Assembly: GCA_017513865.1 (NCBI GenBank)
Contig: JAFWMN010000008.1
Span: 1 to 64,000, forward strand
Direction of reading: 5' to 3'
DNA from: Bacilli bacterium
GTDB lineage: Bacteria > Bacillota_I > Bacilli_A > RF39 > UBA660
DNA: 64,000 nucleotides
Part shown: positions 27,725 through 37,220 of the stretch, one piece after another
Layout: the number at the start of each line of letters is the position of its first letter
Position numbering within the stretch: position 1 is the first letter of the stretch
Notes under the pieces: generated by a model
What the model was told of the DNA's origin: nothing
The model's database searches: none
What the model saw: the letters and a program-made list of their open reading frames with translations, nothing else
Program-made: the position numbers and the translations under genes

Positions 27725-28651
27725 TTTGTCTCCTTGATAAATATTTTCTTTATTCATTTTTTTATCAATATTATTTAAGACATTTATTTTTTTTATAGTC
27801 CATTTTGGTTCTATTAAATCCTCTTTTACAGGATCTCCGGTTAATCTTTGAATAACTATTTTAGGATTTAAATATCTTAATTGTTCAGTTATAACGTCAA
27901 CATATTCTTCTTCAGATAAAATATGAAATTTATTATTTTTATAATATGTTTCCAATGGAGTATCTTTTAAAATAGATAACATGTGAATTTTGATACCATC
28001 AATACCAATTTTATTTAAATATTTTACAGTTTCAATCATCATGTCTTTTGTTTCATGCGGAAGTCCATTTATAATATGAACAACAGTAAAGATATTATTT
28101 TCTTTTAATTTTTTTAAAGTTTTTTCAAAGCATTTTAAATCATGACATCTATTAATTAATTTTGATGTTTTATCATGAATTGTTTGTAAACCTAATTCTA
28201 CTGTTAAAAATGTTTTTTTATTTAATTTTTTTAAATAGTCAAAACATTCATCTGATATAGCATCAGGTCTTGTGGCAATGGATAGGCCAACAACATTTGG
28301 AAGGTTTAATATTGTTTCATATTTTTCTTTTAATTCATTCACAGGGGCATAAGTATTTGTTCTAGCTTGGAAATATCCAATATATTTACTATTGGGCCAT
28401 TTTTTATTCATAGTTTTTTTAACTTTATTAAATTGTGTTATTAAATCTTCGTTAGGGTTTCCACCATATTCACCAGAGCCTATTTTAGAGCAGTATATAC
28501 ATCCATTATATCCTTTTGTCCCATCAATGTTAGGGCAAGTAAAACCAGCGTTTAGGCTTATCTTACATACTTTAAATCCAAATTTTTGTTTATAAAAATA
28601 ATCTAATGTATGATATCTTTTATTAGTGTTTGAGTAGGGAAATGTGTTCAT
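27713..28651 (-). CDS. Radical SAM protein, YhcC family
   Basis: 312 residues matching the TIGR01212/YhcC family. CKISLNAGFTCPNIDG and GCIYC supply the cluster cysteines in the family's wide CX7CX2C-like spacing, and ELGLQTIHDKTS and HIINGLPHE are typical. Substrate is unknown. On the minus strand AAGGTGAT precedes the ATG and TATAAT lies further up. A single-gene unit. Confidence 0.9.
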   Translation of the reverse strand: MNTFPYSNTNKRYHTLDYFYKQKFGFKVCKISLNAGFTCPNIDGTKGYNGCIYCSKIGSGEYGGNPNEDLITQFNKVKKTMNKKWPNSKYIGYFQARTNTYAPVNELKEKYETILNLPNVVGLSIATRPDAISDECFDYLKKLNKKTFLTVELGLQTIHDKTSKLINRCHDLKCFEKTLKKLKENNIFTVVHIINGLPHETKDMMIETVKYLNKIGIDGIKIHMLSILKDTPLETYYKNNKFHILSEEEYVDVITEQLRYLNPKIVIQRLTGDPVKEDLIEPKWTIKKINVLNNIDKKMNKENIYQGDKLNQ

Positions 28652-28742
28652 AAAATCACCTTTTTTATTATAACATTTTTGTTTCTTTTAGGAAAATGTG
28701 TTAATTTTTGTAAAAAAGCTTTATATTACAAGGTTTTTTTGC

Positions 28743-28748
28743 TATAAT
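28743..28748 (+). promoter_or_regulatory. -10 box of the YfcC-like gene
   Basis: TATAAT 20 bases before the start codon at 28768. The -35 region is not clear. Confidence 0.45.
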
Positions 28749-28767
28749 GAAAATGGGAGGTAGAAAA

Positions 28768-30297
28768 ATGAAAAGAAATATACTTAAGGTACTTGGAATA
28801 TCTTTCTTAATTTTTGTATTTTTAAGTTGGATAGTTCCAGTAGGCACTTATTCGGGAGGAAAACTTTCAACTACTGGCATTAGTCCAGTTGGTCTTGGTG
28901 ACTTAATAAATACACCAGTTAATGCTGTTCTTACATTTGCTTTATATGCAGTAATATTTGCAGTTATTGGTGGACTTTATGGAGTTATGGAAAAGACTGG
29001 TGCATTGGAAAAATTGACTGATAAATGGGTAAATAGGTTTGATGGTAGTGAAACTAAATTTTTAGTTATTACTATGGTATTATTTGTAGTACTATCATCT
29101 GTTACAGGACTTGTTATTCCATTATTTGTTTTAGTTCCACTTTTTGCTGCTGCTTTATTTAAAATGAATTATGATAAAGTTACTGTTTTAGCAGCAACGG
29201 TAGGTAGTTTGCTTTTAGGTACTATTGTTTCAACTTTAGGTTTTAATGTTACAGGTTATACTAAAAATATTTTATCTTTAGATATGACTAATCAAATATG
29301 GACAAAGTTAATTTTATTTGTATTATTAACAGTTCTATTTGTGTTTACTGTTGTTAATTCTGCTAAGAAAAAGGCTTCTAAAGCTATGGAAGTAAAAGAG
29401 GTTAAAAAAGAAATTAAAGCTAAGGTAGAACCTAAAAAGACTAAACCTAACGTTAGTAAAACAACTAAAAAAACTACTAAGAAACCGGCTAGAAAAACAA
29501 CTACTAAAGCTTTAGCTGTTACTAAACCAATTAAGAAAGTAAATGATAATAAAATGGTTAGTACTAGAGCTTTATCAATTATTTTAACTTTAATGTTTAT
29601 TGTAGCTATTTTAGGTATGTATAACTGGTATTATAGTTTTAATATTGATGTTTTCAGCAAAATGCATGAAGCTGTTATGGGTGTTAAAATTAAAGGATTT
29701 GCAATATTTGAAAATTTATTTGGTGGTATTAGCCAATTTGGATATTGGGGAAATGTTGAATTTATTGGTCTTATGATTTTTACATCTATGGTAATTGCTT
29801 TTGTTTATAAATTAAATATCAATGAATATGTTGAAAGCTTTATTGCTGGTATGAAAAAAATGATGCCAACAGCTATTTATGCGGCTCTTGCTAGTGTAAT
29901 TTTAGCTGTATTATATCAATCATTACAATCAGGTGCTGGAACTTTAGTAGATTCAATTAATGGTAAATTATATGAATTAAATGATGGTTTTAATCCTATC
30001 ATTACTGGCATTAGTGCATTATTTAGTGGTTTCTTCTTTAATGATTTATATTATTTACTTTATGACATTTCTAAATTTGTTACTAGTTTTGATTCTGCTA
30101 GTTTATCAATAGCTGGATTACTTATTCAATCAGTATATGGTGTTGCAATGATGATTTTCCCAACAAGTGTTATTTTAATAGCTGGTTTAAGTTATTTCGA
30201 TGTATCATATGGCAAGTGGATGAAGTATATTTGGAGATTTGTTTTAATCGCATTCTTACTTGTGCTTCTAGCTTGTGGAATACTAACATTATTATAA
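28768..30297 (+). CDS. YfcC/ArcD-type membrane transporter with a lysine-rich insert
   Basis: 509 residues with about 12 membrane helices. SWIVPVGTYSGG, GVMEKTGALEKL and the hydrophobic arrangement fit the YfcC/AbgT-like C4-dicarboxylate and amino-acid carriers. The two halves are joined by a cytoplasmic linker of about 75 residues (roughly 205-280) made mostly of Lys, Thr, Ala and Pro with blocks such as KTTKKTTKKPARK. That linker is unusual for this family. Substrate cannot be told from sequence. GGGAGGT marks the ATG at 28768. Confidence 0.8.
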   Translation: MKRNILKVLGISFLIFVFLSWIVPVGTYSGGKLSTTGISPVGLGDLINTPVNAVLTFALYAVIFAVIGGLYGVMEKTGALEKLTDKWVNRFDGSETKFLVITMVLFVVLSSVTGLVIPLFVLVPLFAAALFKMNYDKVTVLAATVGSLLLGTIVSTLGFNVTGYTKNILSLDMTNQIWTKLILFVLLTVLFVFTVVNSAKKKASKAMEVKEVKKEIKAKVEPKKTKPNVSKTTKKTTKKPARKTTTKALAVTKPIKKVNDNKMVSTRALSIILTLMFIVAILGMYNWYYSFNIDVFSKMHEAVMGVKIKGFAIFENLFGGISQFGYWGNVEFIGLMIFTSMVIAFVYKLNINEYVESFIAGMKKMMPTAIYAALASVILAVLYQSLQSGAGTLVDSINGKLYELNDGFNPIITGISALFSGFFFNDLYYLLYDISKFVTSFDSASLSIAGLLIQSVYGVAMMIFPTSVILIAGLSYFDVSYGKWMKYIWRFVLIAFLLVLLACGILTLL

Positions 30298-30320
30298 GAG
30301 ACGCTTTGGCGTTTCTTTTT
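30298..30320 (+). terminator. Terminator of the transporter gene
   Basis: GAGACGC and GCGTTTC form a stem, with five T after. Confidence 0.8.
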
Positions 30321-30359
30321 ATTTTGTATAAAATATGGTAAAATTAAAGTGGTGGTATA

Positions 30360-30998
30360 ATGACATTTGATTATAAAATAGATGGTGAAGTATATACTGT
30401 TTTGGTTGTTAAAAAGAGAAATAAAAACACATATATTAAAATTAGGGATGATTTAACTATTTATGTAACTACTAATTATTTGGCAACAAAGCATTATATT
30501 AAAAATATTTTAAATAATGAAAAAGATTTTTTAAAAAAATCGTTAAATAAAGTAAAGCGACAAGCAAAAATGGATGAAGAGTTCTATTATTTAGGACAAA
30601 AATATGATATAATGTTAATACCATCAGATAGTGTAAAATTAAGTGATGGTAAGGTATATGTCAGCGATTTAAAGATATTAGATAAATGGCTTAAAATGGA
30701 GATGATGAGGGTTTTTTCTGAACGACTAGATTATAATTATAGTTTGTTTGAGGAAAAAATACCTTTTCCTAAGCTTAAGATTAGAAAAATGAAGACCAGA
30801 TGGGGAGTGTGTAATAAAAGAGATAATTCAATTACTTTAAATTCTAAATTAATAAAATATAGTTTAAAGGAAATTGATTATGTAATTATTCATGAACTCA
30901 GCCATTTTGTTCATTTTGATCATTCTAGAAAATTTTGGGAAACTATTAGAAAATATATGCCTTTATATAAAGATGCAGTTAAGGTCTTAAAAGGATAA
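30360..30998 (+). CDS. YgjP-type metallopeptidase (M48/DUF45)
   Basis: 212 residues. VIIHELSHFVHFDHSRKFWETI near residue 176 is the zinc site of YgjP/DUF45 proteins, with HExxH and the downstream HSxxFW. TRWGVCNKRDNSITLNSKL is the family's other conserved block. No membrane segment, so it is a cytoplasmic peptidase-like protein. GGTGG precedes the start; it ends 10 bases before the M23 gene. Confidence 0.92.
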   Translation: MTFDYKIDGEVYTVLVVKKRNKNTYIKIRDDLTIYVTTNYLATKHYIKNILNNEKDFLKKSLNKVKRQAKMDEEFYYLGQKYDIMLIPSDSVKLSDGKVYVSDLKILDKWLKMEMMRVFSERLDYNYSLFEEKIPFPKLKIRKMKTRWGVCNKRDNSITLNSKLIKYSLKEIDYVIIHELSHFVHFDHSRKFWETIRKYMPLYKDAVKVLKG

Positions 30999-31007
30999 GG
31001 TGGTTAT

Positions 31008-32249
31008 ATGAAAAAAGTATTGTATACTGTAGGACTTATTAGTTTACTTCTTTTCAGTATATTTGTTACACCAACATATGCTAGAGAAAAGACATTGGGT
31101 GAATTAAAAGCTGAAGCTGAGGCTAATAGAAAAGCTTATAATGCGGCTAAGCAAGAAAAAAATATGAAAGCTGAAGAGAAAGAAAAAGCTTTGAATGATA
31201 AAGCAGCTGTGGAAAAAGAAATTGAAAATATCAACAACGAACTTAAACAAATAGTTGAACAAGTGGAAGAACTTCAAAAAGATATTGATAGAAAAGATGC
31301 TCAGATGAAAGATATTATGAGTTATGTTCAAGTGACTAATGGAGAAGCAAATTATCTTGAATATATTTTTGGAGCCACGGATTTTACAGATTTTATTTAT
31401 CGAGTTTCTGTTGCTGAACAGCTAGGTGACTATAATAAACAGTTAATTGATGAATATAGTAATGATATTAAAAAACTTGAGGCTAAAAAACAAGAATTGA
31501 CTAGAAAAGAAGAGCAATTAAATAAAAAAAGAGAAGAACTCAGCCTTCTTCAAGCAAAGCTTGCTGAAGAAATTAGTGATTTAAATAAAACGATGGTTGA
31601 TAAAGATACAGAATATAAGGCTACTATTAATATGATTAATAGTATGACAAAATGTAAGATGTCAGAAACGATGAGTCAATGTATGACTAGACTTAGTAGA
31701 AGTATTGCTAGTTCTACTAGTGGTGTTGGATCTGTTACAGGAATTAAAATTCCTAGTACTAATGGTACTTATATGCCTATTGGTTATGGTTATGTAACTA
31801 GTGATTTTGGTTGGAGAAGTTATGATAATAGTTATCATAAAGGAATAGATTTTTCTTATTGTTCTGGTTGTACAGGACCTATTTATCCAGTTGCTTCAGG
31901 ACAAGTGGTACTAGTTCAACCTTGGGGAACATATAAAGTTGGTGGCCGAAATTGTGGTAGTAATATAGTTTATGTACTTCATAATGTAGGGGGACATCCT
32001 TATGTTACTTCTTATTGGCATATGGCATCAGTATCAGTTAGTCAGTGGCAAAATGTAACACCTAATACAGTTTTAGGTCAAGTTGGTGGCGATAATGATG
32101 CTTGTGCAGGTGCTAGACATTTACATTTAAATTTATTTGATGGAAATACTTGGAGTGGGGCTAATTCTTATACAGCTAACCAAGGAAGAATAAATCCAAG
32201 AACAATTATGCCACAAATTCCTTCTAAAGGAACAAGGTTTGTCAGATAA
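31008..32249 (+). CDS. Secreted M23 peptidase with coiled coil (EnvC/PcsB-like)
   Basis: 413 residues. Signal peptide of about 25 residues ending in TYA. A long coiled coil (about 30-215) follows, then a serine-rich linker, then the LytM/M23 domain: HKGIDFS supplies the first His and Asp and HLHLNLF the HxH motif, with SYWHMA between. It cuts peptidoglycan cross-links and is probably regulated through the coiled coil by FtsEX-like partners. GGTGG precedes the ATG. Confidence 0.93.
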   Translation: MKKVLYTVGLISLLLFSIFVTPTYAREKTLGELKAEAEANRKAYNAAKQEKNMKAEEKEKALNDKAAVEKEIENINNELKQIVEQVEELQKDIDRKDAQMKDIMSYVQVTNGEANYLEYIFGATDFTDFIYRVSVAEQLGDYNKQLIDEYSNDIKKLEAKKQELTRKEEQLNKKREELSLLQAKLAEEISDLNKTMVDKDTEYKATINMINSMTKCKMSETMSQCMTRLSRSIASSTSGVGSVTGIKIPSTNGTYMPIGYGYVTSDFGWRSYDNSYHKGIDFSYCSGCTGPIYPVASGQVVLVQPWGTYKVGGRNCGSNIVYVLHNVGGHPYVTSYWHMASVSVSQWQNVTPNTVLGQVGGDNDACAGARHLHLNLFDGNTWSGANSYTANQGRINPRTIMPQIPSKGTRFVR

Positions 32250-32251
32250 TT

Positions 32252-32278
32252 TAAAGAGGAAACATTTCCTCTTTATTT
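32252..32278 (+). terminator. Terminator of the M23 gene
   Basis: AAAGAGGAAA and TTTCCTCTTT form a ten-base stem. Confidence 0.8.
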
Positions 32279-32324
32279 GACATTTTTAAGTATTAATTTT
32301 TGTTATATTACTTTTGGTGATATA

Positions 32325-32495
32325 ATGAAAGTGAGAGTTTTCGATGAATCTCATGAGAAAGATTTAGAAGAGGCGATTAATAATTTTGTAGAAGATGAAG
32401 AACCAAAAATTCTTGATATTAAATTTTCAGTAGCTATAGGGGTATTTTCCGAAGAACAAGTGTTTTGTTTTTCGGCTTTGATTTTATATGAGTAG
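32325..32495 (+). CDS. cse60: Cse60-like sporulation protein
   Basis: 56 residues: MKVRVFDESHEKDLEEAINN at the start and FCFSALILYE at the end resemble Bacillus Cse60, a sigma-E-dependent sporulation protein of unknown function. Length also fits. GGTGATA precedes the ATG at 32325; the frame is open further upstream without a good start. Eight bases separate it from the flippase gene, so they may be co-expressed. Confidence 0.65.
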   Translation: MKVRVFDESHEKDLEEAINNFVEDEEPKILDIKFSVAIGVFSEEQVFCFSALILYE

Positions 32496-32503
32496 GTGGT
32501 TAG

Positions 32504-34144
32504 ATGAAGAAAACTGGCTTTTTAGCTGGAGCAGCTATATCAACAATAGGAATTGTTTTATGTAAAGTTATAGGGTTAGTTTATGTAATCCCTTTTTATG
32601 CGATTATAGGAACTCAAGGAGGAGCTTTATATAGCTATGCCTATGCGATTTATAACATATTTTTAAATTTGGCTACTTCTGGTATTCCTGTAGCCATGAG
32701 TAAAGTTGTTTCAGAATTTAATGAGATGGGTTACTATAATACTAAAGAAAGAACTTTTAAAATAGGTCTTAGAATTATTTCTATTCTATGTATTATTTCT
32801 TTTTTAGTATTATTTATATTTGCTCCACAAATTGCTTATTTAATAATCGGTGATGTTAAAGGTGGAAATACAATTGAGGATGTAACTTTAGTTATTAGAA
32901 TTATTTCAACAGCGGTGTTAGTTGTTCCACATTTAAGTGTATCTAAAGGTTATCTACAAGGACATAAAATTATGCAGGTATCTTCAATTGCGGATGTTTT
33001 AGAACAAGTTGTTAGAGTTGCTGTCATTTTATTAGGTAGTTTTGTCAGTTTAAAAATATTACATTTACCTTTAAATACAGCAGTTGGTTTTGCAGTTTTT
33101 GCAGCTACTGTAGGGGCTCTCGCTGCGTACTTTTATGTTCATGGAAAAATTAAAAATGCAAAAAATTTAAATAAGGGAGCAAAACCACTTCCTGAAGAAA
33201 AAGTGTTTACTAATAAAAAACTAGTTAATAAAGTTATTTTTTATGCGATGCCTTTTGTTATTATTTCGCTTTTGGAAACTTTATTTGTAAATGTGGATAT
33301 ATTTACGGTTGTTAAAAGTTTAGTTGATTTGGGTTATACGACTAAAATAGCGGAAAATGTTATTAGTGTTATATCGACATGGGGATCTAAACTTAATATG
33401 ATAGTTATGGCTGTATCAACAGGTATTATAACTAGTTTGATTCCAACTATAGCTTCTAGTTATGCGGTTAAAAATATTAAAGAAGTTAATAGTAAAATTA
33501 ATCAAGCTTTGCAAATACTTTGTTTAGTTATTATTCCTTTAGCTGTTGGCATGAGTTTTATGTCAAGAGCTGTTTGGACAGTTTTTTATGGGTATAACGA
33601 GCTTAATAGTTCAATATTTAGTTTACTTATATTTTCTCAAATACCACTTGCGATATGTTCAGTTTTAGTTAATACTAATCAAGCGATGACTAATACTAAA
33701 GCGACAGTAACGGCGTTACTTGGTTCATTAATTCTTAAAATTATATTTAATGTTCCAATGATGCATTTATTTAATAAAATTGGTTTTGAAGCTTACTTTG
33801 CAACAATTACCTTGAATATTTTAATTGATTTAGTTGAATCAGTTTATTTAATGTACAGAGTAAAAGCTAAAACTAAAATTAGTTTTTATAAAGCTTTTAA
33901 AACTTTTATTAAAGTTGCTCTTTGTACTTCTATTATGATTGTAAGTTTATCTATTTTAAATTTGTTTATTCCTAATTATTCAGTATCTAGATTTATGTCA
34001 ATTATTTATATACTTATTTATGGATTAGTAGGGGTATTAATATATTTATTTATGGCTTATAAATCTAATACTATTACAGAAATTGTTGGGAAAGAATTTG
34101 TTAATAAAATACTTATAAAATTTAGAAGATTTGTTCGCAGATAG
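32504..34144 (+). CDS. SpoVB/MurJ-type lipid flippase
   Basis: 546 residues with about 14 membrane helices, of the MVF/oligosaccharidyl-lipid flippase superfamily. The start GFLAGAAISTIGIVLCKVIG and TSGIPVAMSKVVSE are typical of the SpoVB/YtgP group in Firmicutes. It moves lipid-linked wall precursors or polysaccharide units across the membrane; SpoVB itself acts in spore cortex synthesis. The cse60-like gene just upstream favours a sporulation role, but MurJ-type duty is equally possible. AGGTGG precedes the ATG. Confidence 0.85.
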   Translation: MKKTGFLAGAAISTIGIVLCKVIGLVYVIPFYAIIGTQGGALYSYAYAIYNIFLNLATSGIPVAMSKVVSEFNEMGYYNTKERTFKIGLRIISILCIISFLVLFIFAPQIAYLIIGDVKGGNTIEDVTLVIRIISTAVLVVPHLSVSKGYLQGHKIMQVSSIADVLEQVVRVAVILLGSFVSLKILHLPLNTAVGFAVFAATVGALAAYFYVHGKIKNAKNLNKGAKPLPEEKVFTNKKLVNKVIFYAMPFVIISLLETLFVNVDIFTVVKSLVDLGYTTKIAENVISVISTWGSKLNMIVMAVSTGIITSLIPTIASSYAVKNIKEVNSKINQALQILCLVIIPLAVGMSFMSRAVWTVFYGYNELNSSIFSLLIFSQIPLAICSVLVNTNQAMTNTKATVTALLGSLILKIIFNVPMMHLFNKIGFEAYFATITLNILIDLVESVYLMYRVKAKTKISFYKAFKTFIKVALCTSIMIVSLSILNLFIPNYSVSRFMSIIYILIYGLVGVLIYLFMAYKSNTITEIVGKEFVNKILIKFRRFVRR

Positions 34145-34200
34145 AAATTGACTATAATTTATAATGTGATAAAATATAAAAGAAAAAAAGAGGTGATGAC

Positions 34201-35940
34201 ATGGAAGAATTATCATTTTTGGATAAGATTAAAATTTTATTTGATAATATTTTAGCTCATCCTCTTTTTATGTTAGTTATATTTGTACCAGTAATAATTT
34301 ATTTTTTGCAGAAAAAGCATGGCAAAAAAACGTACATTATTTTATATTTTGTTATAATATTTTCTATTTTATTTGCTTTTGGTGACGTTTTATTTAAGTT
34401 ATTTGATAATTTAATAGATGGATTATTTATGGTTTTATATTTTCCTAATTTTATTACTTTATTTGGTGTTGTTTTGGCAACCTCTATGCTTACTTTGATC
34501 GCAATTTTTAGCAGGAAAATGCTTAGAGTAAATAAAATTATAAACTTTGTTTCTTTTGGGGTTATTCAGTTTTTATTTGTTTTGGTTTTACTTACGATAA
34601 GAGCTAACAAAATAAATGTTTATAAAACTAATGCTTTGTATACTAATAGCGATGTTTTAAGTTTAATGCAGCTTTTAGTAGGTATGTTTGCTCTTCAAAT
34701 TATCTCTATTTTGATAATTAGTTTAATTAATAGACTTGCTAATTCATTAGATAAAAAGCATGGATTACTTTCTGCTAGTGATGAAGATCAGGTAAATAAA
34801 CTTGCGAAGAGTAAATTAATTAAAACTATTAAAATTAATAATGAAAAAGTTGGTTTTATTAATGTGGCTGATATGAAAACAACTAGTAAACCTAAATTAA
34901 AACCGTTTAAGTTTGATATTAATAAAATAGAATCTATTGGATTACAGGTGGATGAGAAACCAAAACTATATAGTGTTATTACTTTAAATAGTAATGTATT
35001 TAGTTATTTAAATGAAATATTAAAACCAAGAAAATTTAAATTTATTAAGCTTGATTCAGATAAAATAAAAAGTATTAAATTAAATGGTCGATTTAAAACT
35101 AAACTTCCATTTAATAAAATTATTTTGGAAAGTAAAGTATTTACTTATTTGAATGAAGTAATAAAGCCAAGGAAATTTAGATATGTTAAACTTGATTCTG
35201 AAAAAATAAAAAGTATTAAATTAAATGGTAAAGTGAAAGACAAAAAACCATTTAAAAAGATTTCACTTACAAATAAGGATTTTACTTATTTAAATGAAAT
35301 CGTAAAAACAAAAAAATATAAAAACACTACTTTAGATTTAAATAAAACAGGGAATATTAATTTAGATGTTCCTTTAAAAGAAGAAAGGCCTTATACTAAA
35401 GTTTCTCTTAATGATAAAGAAGTCAAATATTTAAATGAAGTAGTTAAACCTAAAAGAATTAAAAAAACTATATTAGATTTAAATAAGACTAATAATATTA
35501 GCTTGGATGTTCCTAACAAAAACAAAAAATCATTTAGTAAAAAAATTCTTAAAAACAAATATGTTGCTTATTTAAATGAAATAATAAATCCTAAAAAAGA
35601 TAAAAATACTATTTTAGATTTAGATAAACCTACTAATTTAAATGAGTCTTCTTCAAAGAAAAAATTTGTCAATGATGAAATTTCTTCTTTAAAGCCAGAT
35701 TTATTAAGACCAATGGAAAAGGTTCAAAAATTTATTCCTGATAAAGAGGTTAAGCAAAATAAAACAATTGAACATTTAAATATTATTGATATTCAATCAA
35801 CTTTAGATATTATTTCTAATTGTAAATTAATTAAAACGAATTTAAAAGGTTTTGATAATGTTCTTACGGTTGATAAACTTAAAATAAGCAATTTTAATTT
35901 ATTAATGAAAGTATTGAAACTATATAAATTATATAAATAA
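34201..35940 (+). CDS. Membrane protein with five tandem 47-residue repeats
   Basis: 579 residues. The first 190 residues hold about five membrane helices in two clusters. The rest is soluble, very lysine-rich, and contains tandem repeats. A YLNE motif occurs at residues 269, 316, 363, 410 and 457, exactly 47 residues apart, followed each time by a KPRK-like turn, KLDxxKIKSIKLNG-like segment and a KxPF-like turn. Earlier and later copies are more diverged. The tail (about 490-579) is not repetitive. The repeats presumably form a cytoplasmic or extracellular solenoid; no family is recognised. Confidence 0.75.
   Translation: MEELSFLDKIKILFDNILAHPLFMLVIFVPVIIYFLQKKHGKKTYIILYFVIIFSILFAFGDVLFKLFDNLIDGLFMVLYFPNFITLFGVVLATSMLTLIAIFSRKMLRVNKIINFVSFGVIQFLFVLVLLTIRANKINVYKTNALYTNSDVLSLMQLLVGMFALQIISILIISLINRLANSLDKKHGLLSASDEDQVNKLAKSKLIKTIKINNEKVGFINVADMKTTSKPKLKPFKFDINKIESIGLQVDEKPKLYSVITLNSNVFSYLNEILKPRKFKFIKLDSDKIKSIKLNGRFKTKLPFNKIILESKVFTYLNEVIKPRKFRYVKLDSEKIKSIKLNGKVKDKKPFKKISLTNKDFTYLNEIVKTKKYKNTTLDLNKTGNINLDVPLKEERPYTKVSLNDKEVKYLNEVVKPKRIKKTILDLNKTNNISLDVPNKNKKSFSKKILKNKYVAYLNEIINPKKDKNTILDLDKPTNLNESSSKKKFVNDEISSLKPDLLRPMEKVQKFIPDKEVKQNKTIEHLNIIDIQSTLDIISNCKLIKTNLKGFDNVLTVDKLKISNFNLLMKVLKLYKLYK
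35005..35640 (+). repeat. Tandem 141-bp coding repeat
   Basis: The codons for YLNE begin at 35005, 35146, 35287, 35428 and 35569: four successive steps of exactly 141 bases. Units 1-2 and units 3-5 are each more alike within their group. Confidence 0.9.
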
Positions 35941-35966
35941 AAACCATTATGGTTTTTATTTTTTTA
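35939..35966 (+). terminator. Terminator of the repeat-protein gene
   Basis: AAAAACC-ATTAT-GGTTTTT and T-run. Confidence 0.8.
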
Positions 35967-36008
35967 ATTCTTTATTAAAGACTATATATTTATATTTTCA
36001 TTAAATTA

Positions 36009-36036
36009 TTGACAAAATTATAAGTATTGGTACAAT
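36009..36036 (+). promoter_or_regulatory. Promoter of the first TasA-like gene
   Basis: TTGACA (36009-36014), 16-base spacer, TACAAT (36031-36036). Confidence 0.7.
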
Positions 36037-36065
36037 TGATGTAGTATGGGAAAGTAGAGGAATGT

Positions 36066-37094
36066 ATGAAAAAAATAAAAGATCGAAAAGCATTAGTTAT
36101 AGTGGTACTTTTAATAATATCATTAATAATGGTAGTAGGTTTTGCTGCCTTTAACTCAAATCTAATAATAAATGGAACAGCAAGTACCAATCCTAATTGG
36201 TGTATAGGGTTTGATAATACAAAGACGAATACTTATGAGGTGACAAAAGGAGTAGTAACAGGAACAAGTCCAACAGGAACAATGACCTATGGAGGGACAT
36301 CGTGCTCATCTACATATCAGCCAGTGGCTAATCTAGGAGCAGTTTTCTATCAACCAGGAGATAAAATAGAATATACACTTACGATAGCTAATAAAGGAAG
36401 TATAGGAGCTGTAATAGAAAGTATAACCGTAGATGGAAACTCAGTAACAAGTAATCAAACTATAACCAAAGGAAATATAATATGGAAAGTATATATGCCA
36501 GAGAGTACTACCTTATCAGCAGCAACAGGGACGACTACAATGGTAGTATCAGCAGAATTTCAAAACACAACAGATTTATCATCATATACAGCTCAAGAAA
36601 GTCAAACAATTACAGTAGGGATAAATACCATTCAAGATGATGGAAGTAATGCAATGGAAATATCACAGAAAGTGTATGCTGTTAATACAAATAAATTGTA
36701 TAAAAATATATCAACTCTTCAAAATATAGGACAAACATATGAAAGTTGTGTAGCTACTGGAAAAAACATATGTTTAAGATACACCATAGAAAACAATGCG
36801 ATAACTGGGGTAGAATTATGCTTTATGAGAACTGGAATTGAGTATTGCATGAAAGGCTGGATAAATGAATCTTCTTTAGGGACAAAGCCAGTATATAACT
36901 CAAATATAGAAGTCTTAAATACTGCTTTTACTGGTACAAATGCTTGTAGTGGAGGAAATTATTATTTTTGTCGAGAATCTACATACGGTCCTTATTATGG
37001 CGCTAGGAATGATGGATATTTAGATGCTTATGATGGTATTTCTTGGCATTGTTATGCAAGTGTAAGTGATGATTATAATGCGTATTGTACGTAA
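36066..37094 (+). CDS. TasA/camelysin-like surface protein (copy 1)
   Basis: 342 residues. One N-terminal helix (about 10-30) ends in VGFAAFNSNLIINGTAS, then a beta-rich domain with QPGDKIEYTLTIANKGSIGA, resembling the PGD...N.GS stretch of TasA/CalY proteins. The C-terminal 130 residues are Cys-rich (CVATGKNICLRYTIENN, GVELCF, YCMKGW) and end YNAYCT. A second copy at 56838 shares the first 190 residues closely and the Cys-rich domain more loosely. Codons favour ATA, GGA, ACA and GTA, unlike the T-ending neighbours. No SipW-type peptidase is near. Likely a secreted or anchored fibre or surface protein; that is inference. Confidence 0.7.
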   Translation: MKKIKDRKALVIVVLLIISLIMVVGFAAFNSNLIINGTASTNPNWCIGFDNTKTNTYEVTKGVVTGTSPTGTMTYGGTSCSSTYQPVANLGAVFYQPGDKIEYTLTIANKGSIGAVIESITVDGNSVTSNQTITKGNIIWKVYMPESTTLSAATGTTTMVVSAEFQNTTDLSSYTAQESQTITVGINTIQDDGSNAMEISQKVYAVNTNKLYKNISTLQNIGQTYESCVATGKNICLRYTIENNAITGVELCFMRTGIEYCMKGWINESSLGTKPVYNSNIEVLNTAFTGTNACSGGNYYFCRESTYGPYYGARNDGYLDAYDGISWHCYASVSDDYNAYCT

Positions 37095-37120
37095 TGTATA
37101 GATGGTTGACGCTTAATATA

Positions 37121-37148
37121 AACTTTAGAAAATTTCTAAAGTTTTTTT
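37121..37148 (+). terminator. Terminator of TasA-like copy 1
   Basis: AACTTTAGAA and TTCTAAAGTT with seven T. The same stem ends copy 2. Confidence 0.85.
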
Positions 37149-37220
37149 GTCTAAATTTATTTGTTTATTTTTTTCAAATAATCACATTATATTCATAGAA
37201 TGTAATGGAAGGAGAAAAAT

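Noticed and set aside
30360..32249. A secretion or toxin cluster around the YgjP and M23 peptidases
   Set aside because: The genes are common single housekeeping families; nothing in sequence ties them into one system.
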